Assembly: GCA_964428345.1 (NCBI GenBank)
Contig: CAYRYD010000026.1
Span: forward strand, 12,544-76,543
Direction of reading: 5' to 3'
Length of the DNA stretch: 64,000 nt
DNA from: JABDMH01 sp964428345
GTDB lineage: Bacteria; Bacteroidota; Bacteroidia; Chitinophagales; Saprospiraceae
Under the pieces are notes generated by a model. It did no database searches, was not told where the DNA came from, and saw only the letters and a list, made by a program, of their open reading frames with translations. Positions 26,556 to 35,600 of the stretch are shown in pieces. The position numbers and the translations under genes are program-made. The stretch's first letter is position 1; the number at the start of each line of letters is the position of its first letter.

Positions 26556-26563
26556 CAAACCTA
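26556..26563 (-). promoter_or_regulatory. Bacteroidota -7 promoter element (TAGGTTTG) toward the LysE-type gene
   Basis: On the minus strand TAGGTTTG matches TAnnTTTG exactly. No clear -33 TTTG at the usual spacing was found. It would give a long leader before the exporter start at 26283. Confidence 0.35.
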
Positions 26564-26639
26564 AATTAAACAAATCAGGGATAATAGACCGGCAGTCCTG
26601 GCACAACCAGGTATTGGTGTTTACGCGGAGACATTTTAT

Positions 26640-26647
26640 TAAATTTG
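26640..26647 (+). promoter_or_regulatory. Bacteroidota -7 promoter element (TAAATTTG) for the DUF6702-like gene
   Basis: TAAATTTG matches TAnnTTTG exactly and ends 17 bases before the ATG at 26665, implying a very short leader. The -33 box is not obvious; TTG at about 26614 is slightly off spacing. Confidence 0.45.
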
Positions 26648-26664
26648 CAACATATCTTTAGCTA

Positions 26665-27141
26665 ATGGTCGTCCTATTCAGTTTGTGGTGGTTTTTTACA
26701 GGCAGCTTTCACGCCTTATATCTAAGTACCTGTCAGATTAACATCCATGCAGACCGGACCTGGGAAGGTCATTTACGCCTGTTTTATGATGATCTGGAAG
26801 ATGCATTGCAACATCGTTTCGGAGTGAGACCCGATCTGAGTCAGGATCAGCTGGATGATCATCGGGGTAAGATGGAGACCTATCTCAAAGAACATTTAAT
26901 TTTTCAGATAGGACAAATCCATTCAGACTTTATCATAAAAGATGCTGAAAGGCACAATGATGTCGTCGATATCATCATTCAGGGCTCCGGGTGGCCGCTC
27001 AAACCAATGACTATCCACAATAGTATACTGATGGAGCTTTTTGAGACCCAGAAAAATGTAATGATCATCAAGTCTGCAACGGATACCGGAACCTTATACT
27101 TTCATAAGGGATCGACCTACCTGGATCTCATAACTCTTTAG
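26665..27141 (+). CDS. DUF6702-like periplasmic protein
   Basis: A 158-residue protein with an N-terminal hydrophobic segment (signal peptide or anchor, residues 1-20). The body follows the pattern of DUF6702 proteins of Bacteroidota: ALYLSTCQINIHADRTWEG, then LFYDDLEDALQH, a short helix ending YLKEHLIFQI, and near the end IHNSILMELFETQKNVMII. Function of the family is unknown; members are usually small exported proteins, often beside M1 peptidases. Here it is convergent with an M20 amidohydrolase. The start at ATG 26665 is supported by the promoter element just upstream. The aromatic opening (SLWWFFTGSFHALYL) is unusual for a signal peptide. Confidence 0.65.
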   Translation: MVVLFSLWWFFTGSFHALYLSTCQINIHADRTWEGHLRLFYDDLEDALQHRFGVRPDLSQDQLDDHRGKMETYLKEHLIFQIGQIHSDFIIKDAERHNDVVDIIIQGSGWPLKPMTIHNSILMELFETQKNVMIIKSATDTGTLYFHKGSTYLDLITL

Positions 27142-27155
27142 GAGTGGTTTTCATG

Positions 27156-28469
27156 CTAATGCTCCTGATTGAATAAATCCAGAAGGATTTGAGTTGTGAC
27201 TTTAACCCCAGACTCAATGGATGGGCTGGGATCCGGATAATAATACGGTGAATGTAGTGAAGGGATGCTTTCACCCTTGCGGAGGGCCTCTTCTCTTTCC
27301 GGAGGTATGGTACCCAACCAGAAAAGTACGGTCGGAACCTTGTGTTCAGTCTGACCATAATGAGAGAAATCTTCGGCAACCATTTGTGGTGCAGCCTCCA
27401 CAACATGATCTCCCCCGACTACCTTTCCGGCCGAAAGAGTAAGCCTGTCTACAAGGGCAGGATCATTATAATTCGGACTGGTACTTGTTTCAGGAATGGT
27501 CACCTCAGGATACAATTCCTGCGGCAACCCCGCAGAAATGGCCACTCCCCGGGCAATTTCCCGGATGCGTTGATGCACCAATTGACGTACCTCATCTTTA
27601 AAAGTCCGCAATGTGATTTGCATGCGTACTTCATCGGGTATGATGTTGTGCTTGGTGCCACCTCTGATCGATCCCACAGTAAGCACTACCGACTCGACGG
27701 GGTCTACATTACGGCTGACAATGGTCTGGAATTCCATCACCATGAGCGAAGCCAGTACGACCGGATCAATCGATTTATGAGGCGATGCCCCATGGGAACC
27801 CCTCCCAAAAACTTTGATGTCGATGCTTTCTGCCCGGGCCATCGTAAAGCCCTTACCAAATCCGACCTTACCAGCCGGGATTTCGGGACTGGCATGCAAA
27901 CCGACACCAAAATCCGGAACCGGAAACTTCTGATAAAGACCTGCTTCGAGCATGAGCCTGGATCCGGCACCAATTTCTTCTGCAGGCTGACCGATAAACA
28001 TGGCTGTTCCCGACCACGAGTCCTTCATTTGACTAAGAATTCTGGCCGTACCGAGCCAAACCGTCATGTGCAGATCATGCCCGCAGGCATGCATGGTATG
28101 GTTATCTATTCCTTCGCTGTCTTTCATGGAATGAGTGCTTGCATAAGACAGTCCGGTCTTTTCCACCACCGGCAGGCCGTCCATGTCTGTTCGATACAGG
28201 ACGACAGGACCCTCACCGTTCCTCATGATGCAGACGATACCGTGGCCACCAAAATTTTCGGTTACTTCAAAGCCAAGATTCCGCATTTCAGCAGCCAACC
28301 TTTTTGAAGTCTCCTTTTCAAACAGGGATAACTCAGGTTTCCGGTGTAGTTCCTCGTAAAAATTCACCAAAAGATCCAGATCGGTTTCAAGTTGCCTGGC
28401 AACCCTTCCGGCAGGATCCGGCCCGGTAAGGAAAAGGCCGAGCAAGATCATCATAACTAAGCGAAACAT
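27156..28469 (-). CDS. M20 family amidohydrolase (peptidase M20D-like)
   Basis: Metal-dependent hydrolase of N-acyl amino acids or similar amides. After a signal peptide (MFRLVMMILLGLFLTGP) come the M20D landmarks: NFYEELHRKPELS, the metal-binding Cys and His in MHACGHDLHMTVWLG, GQPAEEIGAGSRLM with the catalytic glutamate pair, a dimerisation-domain block GRGSHGASPHKSIDPV, and a final histidine in HSPYYYPD. The 437-residue length is usual for exported members. It lies 56 bases after the sialidase-family gene on the same strand, and the two are probably cotranscribed. Joint function (for example removing acyl groups from host-derived amino sugars or amino acids) is only a guess. Confidence 0.92.
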   Translation of the reverse strand: MFRLVMMILLGLFLTGPDPAGRVARQLETDLDLLVNFYEELHRKPELSLFEKETSKRLAAEMRNLGFEVTENFGGHGIVCIMRNGEGPVVLYRTDMDGLPVVEKTGLSYASTHSMKDSEGIDNHTMHACGHDLHMTVWLGTARILSQMKDSWSGTAMFIGQPAEEIGAGSRLMLEAGLYQKFPVPDFGVGLHASPEIPAGKVGFGKGFTMARAESIDIKVFGRGSHGASPHKSIDPVVLASLMVMEFQTIVSRNVDPVESVVLTVGSIRGGTKHNIIPDEVRMQITLRTFKDEVRQLVHQRIREIARGVAISAGLPQELYPEVTIPETSTSPNYNDPALVDRLTLSAGKVVGGDHVVEAAPQMVAEDFSHYGQTEHKVPTVLFWLGTIPPEREEALRKGESIPSLHSPYYYPDPSPSIESGVKVTTQILLDLFNQEH

Positions 28470-28525
28470 AGGTATATTACTTCTTGCACCACCACGAAAA
28501 AATATTACTAATCGCCAATTCTACT

Positions 28526-29539
28526 TCAAGGTCTGAATACCACATGCTTGATTTTGTCCCGGTTCCAGGTATAGGTAATGTGCAGGTCTCCTGCTGAAGC
28601 CTGAATGATAGCCGGATAAGAATACTCTCCGGGTTCAGATTCGAGGGTAGCCACGGTTTTCCAGGATTCACCGTCGGAAGAAACTCCCAGAACCAAAGGA
28701 TATCGATCTCCTCCCCATTTGCCTTCGGGTGTTGGAGTGGGATTATACACCAGGTAATGTTTTCCTCCGGTCGTGGTAACCGCATCAATACCCGAATTGG
28801 GATTGGGAAGTCCGGTAGGTTTCAGAGGTGACCAGTGAAGACCACGATCATCCGACCACGATTCGACAATGCCGTGAATCTTAGACCGGCACAAGATCTG
28901 CAAACGATTTCCGTGGATGAGTATCGACGGTTGAATTGCGTCGATTTCGGGTCCTTCCAGCGGCCCGATTCTCTTCCAGGTCAATCCCTCATCTGCGGTT
29001 AGCTCCATATGGATCTTCCATCCATCATGTTCGGTGCTGGATGGACAGATCAGGATGCCATCAGGGAGGGCTTCCGGTTTGTTTTTCACCGGACCCAGTA
29101 TGTCTTCCGGCAATCTACGCGCCACCGACCAGGTCTCTCCATCATCTGTCGATTGGATCAACATTCCCCACCAATCCTTGGGTGTGGGCCCCACCTTGTA
29201 GTAAAGGGAAATGGTGCCGGAAGAGTGCCGGTACAGTACCGGATTCCAGCAAGGGTAACGCTTGCCCTCATATTGAACTCCATTGGCAACCTCACGGGGC
29301 TCAGACCATCGACCATTTTTTTTCCGGGCAATCCATATGCCGACATCCTCATGCTTCTCATGGGTGCCTCCAAACCAGGCGACCAGCACGCCACCGGAAG
29401 CCTCACAAACCGTAGATGCATGGCAACTGGGAAATGGGGCTTCATCAAAAACGAATTCTTCCAATAAGACCTGACTAAGTAAGCTGCCCGACCACATGAG
29501 GTAACACCCCATCCATATCCATCGTGTATTAAGCTTCAT
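28526..29539 (-). CDS. Exported sialidase-family (BNR-repeat) protein
   Basis: A six-bladed beta-propeller protein of the exo-alpha-sialidase superfamily (BNR_2 type). I take ATG 29539 as start, giving a signal peptide MKLNTRWIWMGCYLMWSGSL; an ATG at 29569 adds ten residues. Asp-box motifs recur: STDDGETWS, TADEGLTWK, SDDRGLHWS and SSDGESWK. The N-terminal CHASTVCEASGGVLVAWFGG and HEDVGIWIARKKNGRWSEP match the conserved start of the family. The classical FRIP arginine motif of true sialidases is not evident, so the substrate could be another glycan. Downstream neighbour is the M20 amidohydrolase; the Nramp-like gene is divergent. Confidence 0.85.
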   Translation of the reverse strand: MKLNTRWIWMGCYLMWSGSLLSQVLLEEFVFDEAPFPSCHASTVCEASGGVLVAWFGGTHEKHEDVGIWIARKKNGRWSEPREVANGVQYEGKRYPCWNPVLYRHSSGTISLYYKVGPTPKDWWGMLIQSTDDGETWSVARRLPEDILGPVKNKPEALPDGILICPSSTEHDGWKIHMELTADEGLTWKRIGPLEGPEIDAIQPSILIHGNRLQILCRSKIHGIVESWSDDRGLHWSPLKPTGLPNPNSGIDAVTTTGGKHYLVYNPTPTPEGKWGGDRYPLVLGVSSDGESWKTVATLESEPGEYSYPAIIQASAGDLHITYTWNRDKIKHVVFRP

Positions 29540-29638
29540 GAAAATTTCTTTGAAACGGACAATATACATAATTGACCGTTGTGACTAAATAAATAGTGAT
29601 TCAGCAATCGATTGTCGGGACTTAATCTGTAATTTGGC

Positions 29639-30994
29639 ATGATGTCAGTCAGCCAGTATTCCTTCCGGAGCGAACTTATTGAAAATCCTCCGGAAACCTT
29701 TCTTTCCCGCCTTAAATACCTCGGACCCGGATTTATCCTATCGGCCTCGATCGTCGGTTCGGGTGAATTGATTGCCACCACCACCCTGGGAGCGAAAGCA
29801 GGCTTTGTCACCTTTTGGGTGATCATAGTCAGTTGCCTGATCAAGGTCATGTTGCAGGTAGAATTTGCCAAACATACGATCCTGCAGGGTGAGACTCCAA
29901 TGCAAGTGTTTAACCGCATGCCTGGTTGGCGGATAAGGGATGCGCACTGGAGTGTCTGGTGTTTTTTCATTTTGATGATGACCAAGATGCTTCAGTTGGG
30001 TGGTATTGTGGGTGGAGTGGCCATCATTCTGAACATGGCATTTCCCGCTCTTAGCATCACTTCAATGACCCTGGTTCTCGCAATAGTGGTGGCACTCATG
30101 ATATACAGGGGTTATTATCAGTTTATTGAAAAGTTTTCGCTGATCATGATAGGCCTTTTTACGGTTTTTACGTTTGTATGCCTCTTTTTTCTCAAATATA
30201 CCCCTTATGCCATCACAGCGGATCAGATATGGCAAGGGTTGCAGTTCAGACTCCCTCCTTTTGCCGTGGCGATAGCAATTGGGGCCTTTGGCATCACAGG
30301 AGTGGGCGGTGATGAAATTATCGCATACAATTATTGGTGTCTTGAAAAAGGATATGCCGCCAAGACCGGAATCCGTCAGGATACGCCAGCCTGGGAAGAT
30401 CGTGCCAAAGGCTGGATCAGGGTCATGCAAGTGGATGCCATTGCAGCGATGATCGTCTATACCCTGATGACAGCGGCATTCTATCTCCTGGGTGCTGCCG
30501 TGTTGCATGCCAGCGGTAACTTGCCGGAAGGCTATGGTATGGTAGAATCTCTATCAAAAATGTATACTGAATCTCTTGGACCCGGAGCCCGGGTATTTTT
30601 TATGCTCGGAGCATTTATGGTCCTTTTTTCCACGTTATTTGCTGCTCTTGCGGCATGGACCCGTCAGTTTTCCGATGTCTTTGGGCAACTGGGTTGGATC
30701 GATTTTTTTGACAATGAACAGCGCCGAAAGTCTATTGCCATTTTAAGCTGGGTTTTTCCTTTTTTGTGGGCGGCCGTATTCTTGTTCATTAAACTCCCGG
30801 TAGCGATGGTACTGGCAGGTGGCATCATCACGTCGATCATTTTAATCCTGGTGATCTGGGTTATCATCCATCTCCGGTATAAACGACTCCTGGAATCGTT
30901 CAGACCTGGGAAGATTTATGATCTTCTGTTGTGGATCAGTATCCTCACGACCATAGCCATTGCTATTTACGGTATCATTCAAATCTGGAGATAG
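29639..30994 (+). CDS. Nramp-fold transporter lacking the canonical metal-binding motifs
   Basis: A 451-residue membrane protein with about eleven hydrophobic spans. It is recognisable as Nramp by GPGFILSAS in TM1, the overall span order, and a basic loop before TM7. However, the TM1 metal motif DPGN is replaced by GSGE (residues 40-43), and the TM6 site that usually reads MPH is GVGGDE (221-226). An acidic pair (Asp225, Glu226) is present in TM6 instead. The normal manganese/iron site is therefore missing, and the substrate may be a different ion or none of the known ones. It is divergent from the sialidase-family gene and convergent with the futalosine hydrolase. Family call is good, function open. 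Confidence 0.88.
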   Translation: MMSVSQYSFRSELIENPPETFLSRLKYLGPGFILSASIVGSGELIATTTLGAKAGFVTFWVIIVSCLIKVMLQVEFAKHTILQGETPMQVFNRMPGWRIRDAHWSVWCFFILMMTKMLQLGGIVGGVAIILNMAFPALSITSMTLVLAIVVALMIYRGYYQFIEKFSLIMIGLFTVFTFVCLFFLKYTPYAITADQIWQGLQFRLPPFAVAIAIGAFGITGVGGDEIIAYNYWCLEKGYAAKTGIRQDTPAWEDRAKGWIRVMQVDAIAAMIVYTLMTAAFYLLGAAVLHASGNLPEGYGMVESLSKMYTESLGPGARVFFMLGAFMVLFSTLFAALAAWTRQFSDVFGQLGWIDFFDNEQRRKSIAILSWVFPFLWAAVFLFIKLPVAMVLAGGIITSIILILVIWVIIHLRYKRLLESFRPGKIYDLLLWISILTTIAIAIYGIIQIWR

Positions 30995-31007
30995 GCCTGA
31001 AAAAAGG

Positions 31008-31691
31008 TCAGTCAACCGGTAATAACCGGATGATCTCGATCAAAGCCGTGCTGAGGTTTTGGGTGGCCAGGGGAATATGCCAGTTCTCCCGGTTTCTTTT
31101 TTCTACATAGTTGGAAATAGCGCGGACCTGGAGCGAACGCTGGTTGTGGAGGAGGCAGGTATAATAAAAGGCCGCACCTTCCATGGTTTCAATATCCGGA
31201 TTATATTTTTCCATGATCCGGAGGATAGATGGTTCATATCCATGCACACAATTGACAGTGACACCTATTACCTGGGGGATATTAAATCCGGAAAGGTTGA
31301 CCGGACACTCGATCTTTGTATGATTGAAAGGAAAAGTGCCGGGTTCGAGGAGATCAGCTTCGAAGAGATCTAAAAATCTTCCATCCGATTCTTCTATACC
31401 CAGATCACCGAATATTTCTGTTTTTACCAGCGTAACTTCTCCTGGTTTCAAGACCTGGTTAAACGATCCGGCGATACCGGCATTAATCACCAGGTTATAT
31501 TGATGGGATGTCAAATGGCTGGAAAGGATTGCTGCGGTAGCCGTGCTTCCTATCCCGGTAATTAAGAAACTGAGGTGATGACCGTCCCTAAGAACCGGAG
31601 GAAAAGAATATCCATTAAAAGCTCGCTCCGATATTTTCGCGAAAAAAGGCCGGATTTCCATGAATGTTGCTGCAACAATCAGAATGTTCAT
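31008..31691 (-). CDS. mqnB: Futalosine hydrolase (menaquinone biosynthesis)
   Basis: A 227-residue nucleoside phosphorylase-fold hydrolase. The opening MNILIVAATFMEIRPF, glycine-rich LITGIGSTATAAILSSHL, INAGIAGSF, then LVKTEIFGDLGIEESDGRF and the substrate-binding MEGAAFYYTC match futalosine hydrolases (MqnB), which remove the base from futalosine in the alternative menaquinone pathway. A 5'-methylthioadenosine nucleosidase is the main alternative, but the FGDLGIEESDGRF block favours MqnB. Its start is two bases after the stop of the upstream PorV-like gene, so the two form an operon. No other mqn gene is in the window. Confidence 0.8.
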   Translation of the reverse strand: MNILIVAATFMEIRPFFAKISERAFNGYSFPPVLRDGHHLSFLITGIGSTATAAILSSHLTSHQYNLVINAGIAGSFNQVLKPGEVTLVKTEIFGDLGIEESDGRFLDLFEADLLEPGTFPFNHTKIECPVNLSGFNIPQVIGVTVNCVHGYEPSILRIMEKYNPDIETMEGAAFYYTCLLHNQRSLQVRAISNYVEKRNRENWHIPLATQNLSTALIEIIRLLPVD

Positions 31692-31693
31692 CG

Positions 31694-32518
31694 TTAGTTT
31701 TTAGCAATATAGCCAAGACCACCCATTGGACTAAATCCCAGTTCCTGATGAATGGTGCTGCCGGTATCAAAAGAAAATCCCGTATCGAGTTGATAACCAA
31801 CACCAAATGTCAGAGTCGAAGGGTTGGTATTAAAGCCAATCCGTAGTGCCAGTTGATCGAGGATATAATATTGGATTCCCAATTTTAGATTCTCTCTGAA
31901 ATCTGCAATTTTTTCAATTTCACCCAGTATCCTGACTTTGGGTTGAGGTTCATAAGCAATGCCCAGAGTAAAAACCGATGGGAGTGTTTCCTGTTCAAGC
32001 CATTTGATTTCAAAAGGATTATAAATGTGAAAACCTAACCTTACACCCTTAGAGATTTCGGACAAAATGCCCAATTCAGCGGTAGCAGTTGAGGTGCGTC
32101 CGTAGCTGGGAATCGATGTTTGAATAAAATCAAAACGGGCTCCGAGTGCAAGTTGTGGAATAAGTTTTCTGCCGTAAGCGAGTCCAATTAATTGCTCGCG
32201 GTAGTTCTCAAATCCATGAAAAAAAATTGCCAGACCAAAAGTACCCAAACGCGTTGGTTTGGCAGTTACCAGGGAAAAGAAATTAAGACCTTCATTACCA
32301 AACCGGCGTTCAGCCGAGGCATAGGCTGCAAACAGGTCCATATAAGCCAGCCCTGCTTCATTGCCATATAATGCGAGAATGTCCTGATGAACTGAACGGA
32401 TGCCACCATAGGACCCACCGTTGGCTCCGGGGTTGATGGATAATATATTCTGAGCTCTCAACGGTTGAAAAGACGATCCCAGTAAAAAAGAGATTACCCA
32501 AATGCAAGATTTCTTCAC
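31694..32518 (-). CDS. PorV/PorQ-like outer-membrane beta-barrel protein
   Basis: A 274-residue protein with a signal peptide (cleavage near LRAQ) followed by a body of alternating hydrophobic strands typical of FadL/PorV-type barrels. Examples are LAYGRKLIPQLALGARFDFI, GVRLGFHIYNPF and LALRIGFNTNPSTLTFGVGY. The N-terminal GGIRSVHQDILALYGNEAGLA resembles the opening of PorV/PorQ proteins that assist T9SS secretion, where an early asparagine-rich 'NPAG(L)A' segment is typical; here it reads NEAGLA. It could serve T9SS substrates such as those encoded nearby, or be an unrelated porin. It is translationally close to mqnB downstream. Confidence 0.6.
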   Translation of the reverse strand: MKKSCIWVISFLLGSSFQPLRAQNILSINPGANGGSYGGIRSVHQDILALYGNEAGLAYMDLFAAYASAERRFGNEGLNFFSLVTAKPTRLGTFGLAIFFHGFENYREQLIGLAYGRKLIPQLALGARFDFIQTSIPSYGRTSTATAELGILSEISKGVRLGFHIYNPFEIKWLEQETLPSVFTLGIAYEPQPKVRILGEIEKIADFRENLKLGIQYYILDQLALRIGFNTNPSTLTFGVGYQLDTGFSFDTGSTIHQELGFSPMGGLGYIAKN

Positions 32519-32564
32519 GAGTTTTCACGGCTTATTTCATCCATAAGCACTCATGTAAAATAAG

Positions 32565-32624
32565 ATAAAAAAATAAAAAAAGAGCGTCCAATCAATGTTA
32601 CCACAAAGGCTTTATTGGACGCTC
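32565..32624 (-). terminator. Intrinsic terminator after the tricorn-like protease gene
   Basis: On the minus strand an 11-bp perfect stem (GAGCGTCCAAT with ATTGGACGCTC, arms 32614-32624 and 32582-32592, 21-base loop) is followed by a T-rich tract running back to about 32565. It lies 27 bases after the protease stop. Confidence 0.85.
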
Positions 32625-32650
32625 CCATCTAAACAATGGCAAATCTTATC

Positions 32651-35600
32651 TTAGGTTCTCTTTTCCTTACCAGGGGGTGATGGATGGATCGGACCTTTTT
32701 TCCCGATCTCTTCCATAATGTACTCAATGGCGACCCGGAGCTGGGTGTCATTTCCCTTGGCCAGTTCGGTAGGGTCTTCTTTCACTTCAATATCCGGATC
32801 GACGCCATAACCTTCCTTAAACCAGGTACCGTCCGGGTTATACATCCTAAAGGTCGGTACCGTAACCGAACCACCATCGATCAATGATGGTGAGCCGGAC
32901 AGTCCGATCAGACCTCCCCAGGTACGGGTACCGATGACTGGACCCAAACCAGCCTTTTGAAAGTAATCCGGAAAGGCATCTCCACCGGAGCCACTCCACC
33001 CGTTTGCCAGCATGGCCATCGTGCCGAAATGTGCGACCGGGGGCCATTGCCAGTCCTTACCATCTCTGACCGACCAGTAGGCCAGCGGTTTCCGGTTGAG
33101 CAATTCGATAAAACGGTCAGGAATCTGCCCTCCGTTGTTGAATCGTTCATCAACGATGAGGCCTTCTTTATTCCATTGGGCATAAAATTGTCTGGCCAGT
33201 TCCTGTTGTCCGTCCCGGCCGGTACTTGGTACGTAGATATATCCAATCTTACCACCGGATGCTTCATCAACCGTCTTTCGGTTGTGCTCGATCCAGGCCA
33301 GATTACGGAGGCGGGTTTCATCAGACAAAGTCTCCACGATCACACTCCTGGCACCTTCTAAGGAAGGTTTTCCGTTGACAGTCAATTCGACAGTCTTACC
33401 GGCCAGGCCTTCAAAAGCCCCCCAGGGATCGCTGTATTCATTGAGGGGGATGCCATTGACGGCCAGTATGAAGTCGCCTTCTTTCACCTCAATACCCGGT
33501 AAATCCAGTGGACTGCGCACTTCGTTATCCCAATCGGCACCCCGGATGATTTCTTTAATCTTAAAATGTCCCTGATCCATGGCCCAATCGACCCCAAGAT
33601 ATCCAACACTCTTTTCTTCCGGTGTTTCCTCATCGCCTCCCCCCCGATAGGTATGCGATGCGTTCAGTTCCGCTATCAGTTCTCCGATAATAAAATTTAC
33701 ATCATCCCGGTTGATAGCATGGTCAATGAGCTGACCGTAGTGATGCCTCAGTCCGGTCCAATCCACCCCGTGCATGTTTTTGTCGTAGAAATAATCCCGC
33801 TGAAATCGCCAGGCATCGTTGAAGATCTGCCGCCATTCCTGCCGGGGATCAACCGTCATTTCCATTTCATGGAGAGCCAGCGTCTTATCCATTTTCTGAT
33901 CGGGAGCTGCATCGATAATAGCCGCAGTACGGTTGTTCTTCAGGACGACCATCTTTTTGCCATCGGCTGAAAGACGATAGCCCCTGACACCTGAGATCAC
34001 TGTTTTTTCTTCCTTGTCTTTCAGATTATAAATCATAACCGAGCCTTCCTCTCCATTAGATCCACTGTTAGGGTATCGCTGATAAATGACTTTCCCTTCG
34101 ACTGCTGCAACCCTTCCGATATTTCCGGGACTGGGCGGTAACATGACCAGTCTGCGTTCGAACCCGTCAAAATCAATATTCACTTCTTTCTTCTTGTCCT
34201 TATCATTCTCCTCTTCCTCATTCTCCTTCTTGGTTTTGTCTTCCTTTACTGTATCCTTATCAGATTCTTCTTTGATACTTACTGTGTCATTATCCGGGGC
34301 AAGTGGCGAAGCCACATCTTTTCGTAATGCGATCGCAGCCAAACCTGTTGCATTGGGATAGACCCAGCTATTGTCAAAGTCAGAGTAAATGGGAGTAAAA
34401 TTCCGGTTGGTGGTGAGATAAAGGTATTTTCCCTCCGGATCAAAGCTGCCAAGATGATCCGAGTAAAACCCAGAGGTGACCTGTGTGGATCTTTTATCCC
34501 GGGTATCGTAAATGAAAATGGCGGCATTACCGTTTTCCAGGCTTTTGTCATACGCCATCCAACGGCTATCTGATGACCATTCCACGTGAAAACCCTGTAA
34601 TCCGCCTTCAAACAGATTGATATCTTTGTCAATTTTCTCAACCGTGCCAGTAGCTGCATCAGCCAGCATAATGGTCATGGTTTGATCCACAAACGCTATC
34701 TTCTTACTGTCGGGCGACCAAAAAAGATGGTAGCGAAATCCTGGTCCCAGACGGGTAAGCTGCTTTTCAGAATTCCCATTCTTAAGATCCCGGACTGTCA
34801 ATTCATACTCACCTGACTGATCGCTCCAATAAGCAATATAGCGCCCATCCGGTGACCAGGCAGGATATCGTTCGGCATTCCCGCTTGAGCGGGTCAGATT
34901 CATCACTACGCCTTTACCGGCTGGCAATGAAAACAATTCACCTCTGGCTTCGACCACAGCGCGGTTTCCATCGGGGGCAATATGCAGACTTTGCATATAA
35001 TCGATGGTGTTGACCTTATGCGGCTTGACAGAGATCAAATCACTGGTTACTTCAATTTTAACTTCCCTGGCCTGATGGCTGGTTAAATCGAGGATGTACA
35101 TCTTACCACCGGCTTCAAACACCATATTTCCGGGGCCGATCGAGGGCATATGGATATCATAATCCATGAAATTGGTAACCTGTATATTCTCTTTTTTGGC
35201 GGTATCGTAATACCAGATATTATATCGTTTCTCCGGCCCCTTGTCAGACAAGTAATATACCCGGTCACCATACCACATCGGCATCTCATCATTCGCTTCG
35301 TGATTGGTGATATTGACTGAGGCGTAAGTTTTGAGGTCAAAGATGAAAATGTCTGCGGCCATACCGCCCTTGTACCGTTTCCAATTGCGGAACACCCGGG
35401 ACTTGTCCGTAAAAGCAATTTTTGTTGCATCAGCATTCAATGACCCAAATTCGCCGTAGGCAATCGGTAACTTATCGGGTATCCCCCCCTCTTTACTTAA
35501 TTTGTAAAATTGACTGAAGCGTTGCTTTCCGCTGTTCATCGATGTAGTATAAAGCAAATGCTTCCCATCAGGATACCAGTCCTGGATGCGATCAGGCATC

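Larger units (their letters stand above)
26284..26664. other. Intergenic region between divergent LysE-type and DUF6702-like genes
   Basis: These 381 bases contain a TAnnTTTG promoter element for each direction (26556-26563 minus, 26640-26647 plus). If the minus element is used, the exporter has a leader of about 265 bases holding two tiny ORFs: a 10-codon one at 26507-26539 and a 37-codon one at 26380-26493. An overlapping frame (26350-26463, starting MSPEAFNGPTDRGG) also has protein-like composition, so part of this may be the remains of a small secreted-protein gene. Confidence 0.4.

Noticed and set aside
27342..28307. A 321-codon frame opposite the M20 amidohydrolase
   Set aside because: Antisense shadow of a conserved enzyme; no domain recognised.
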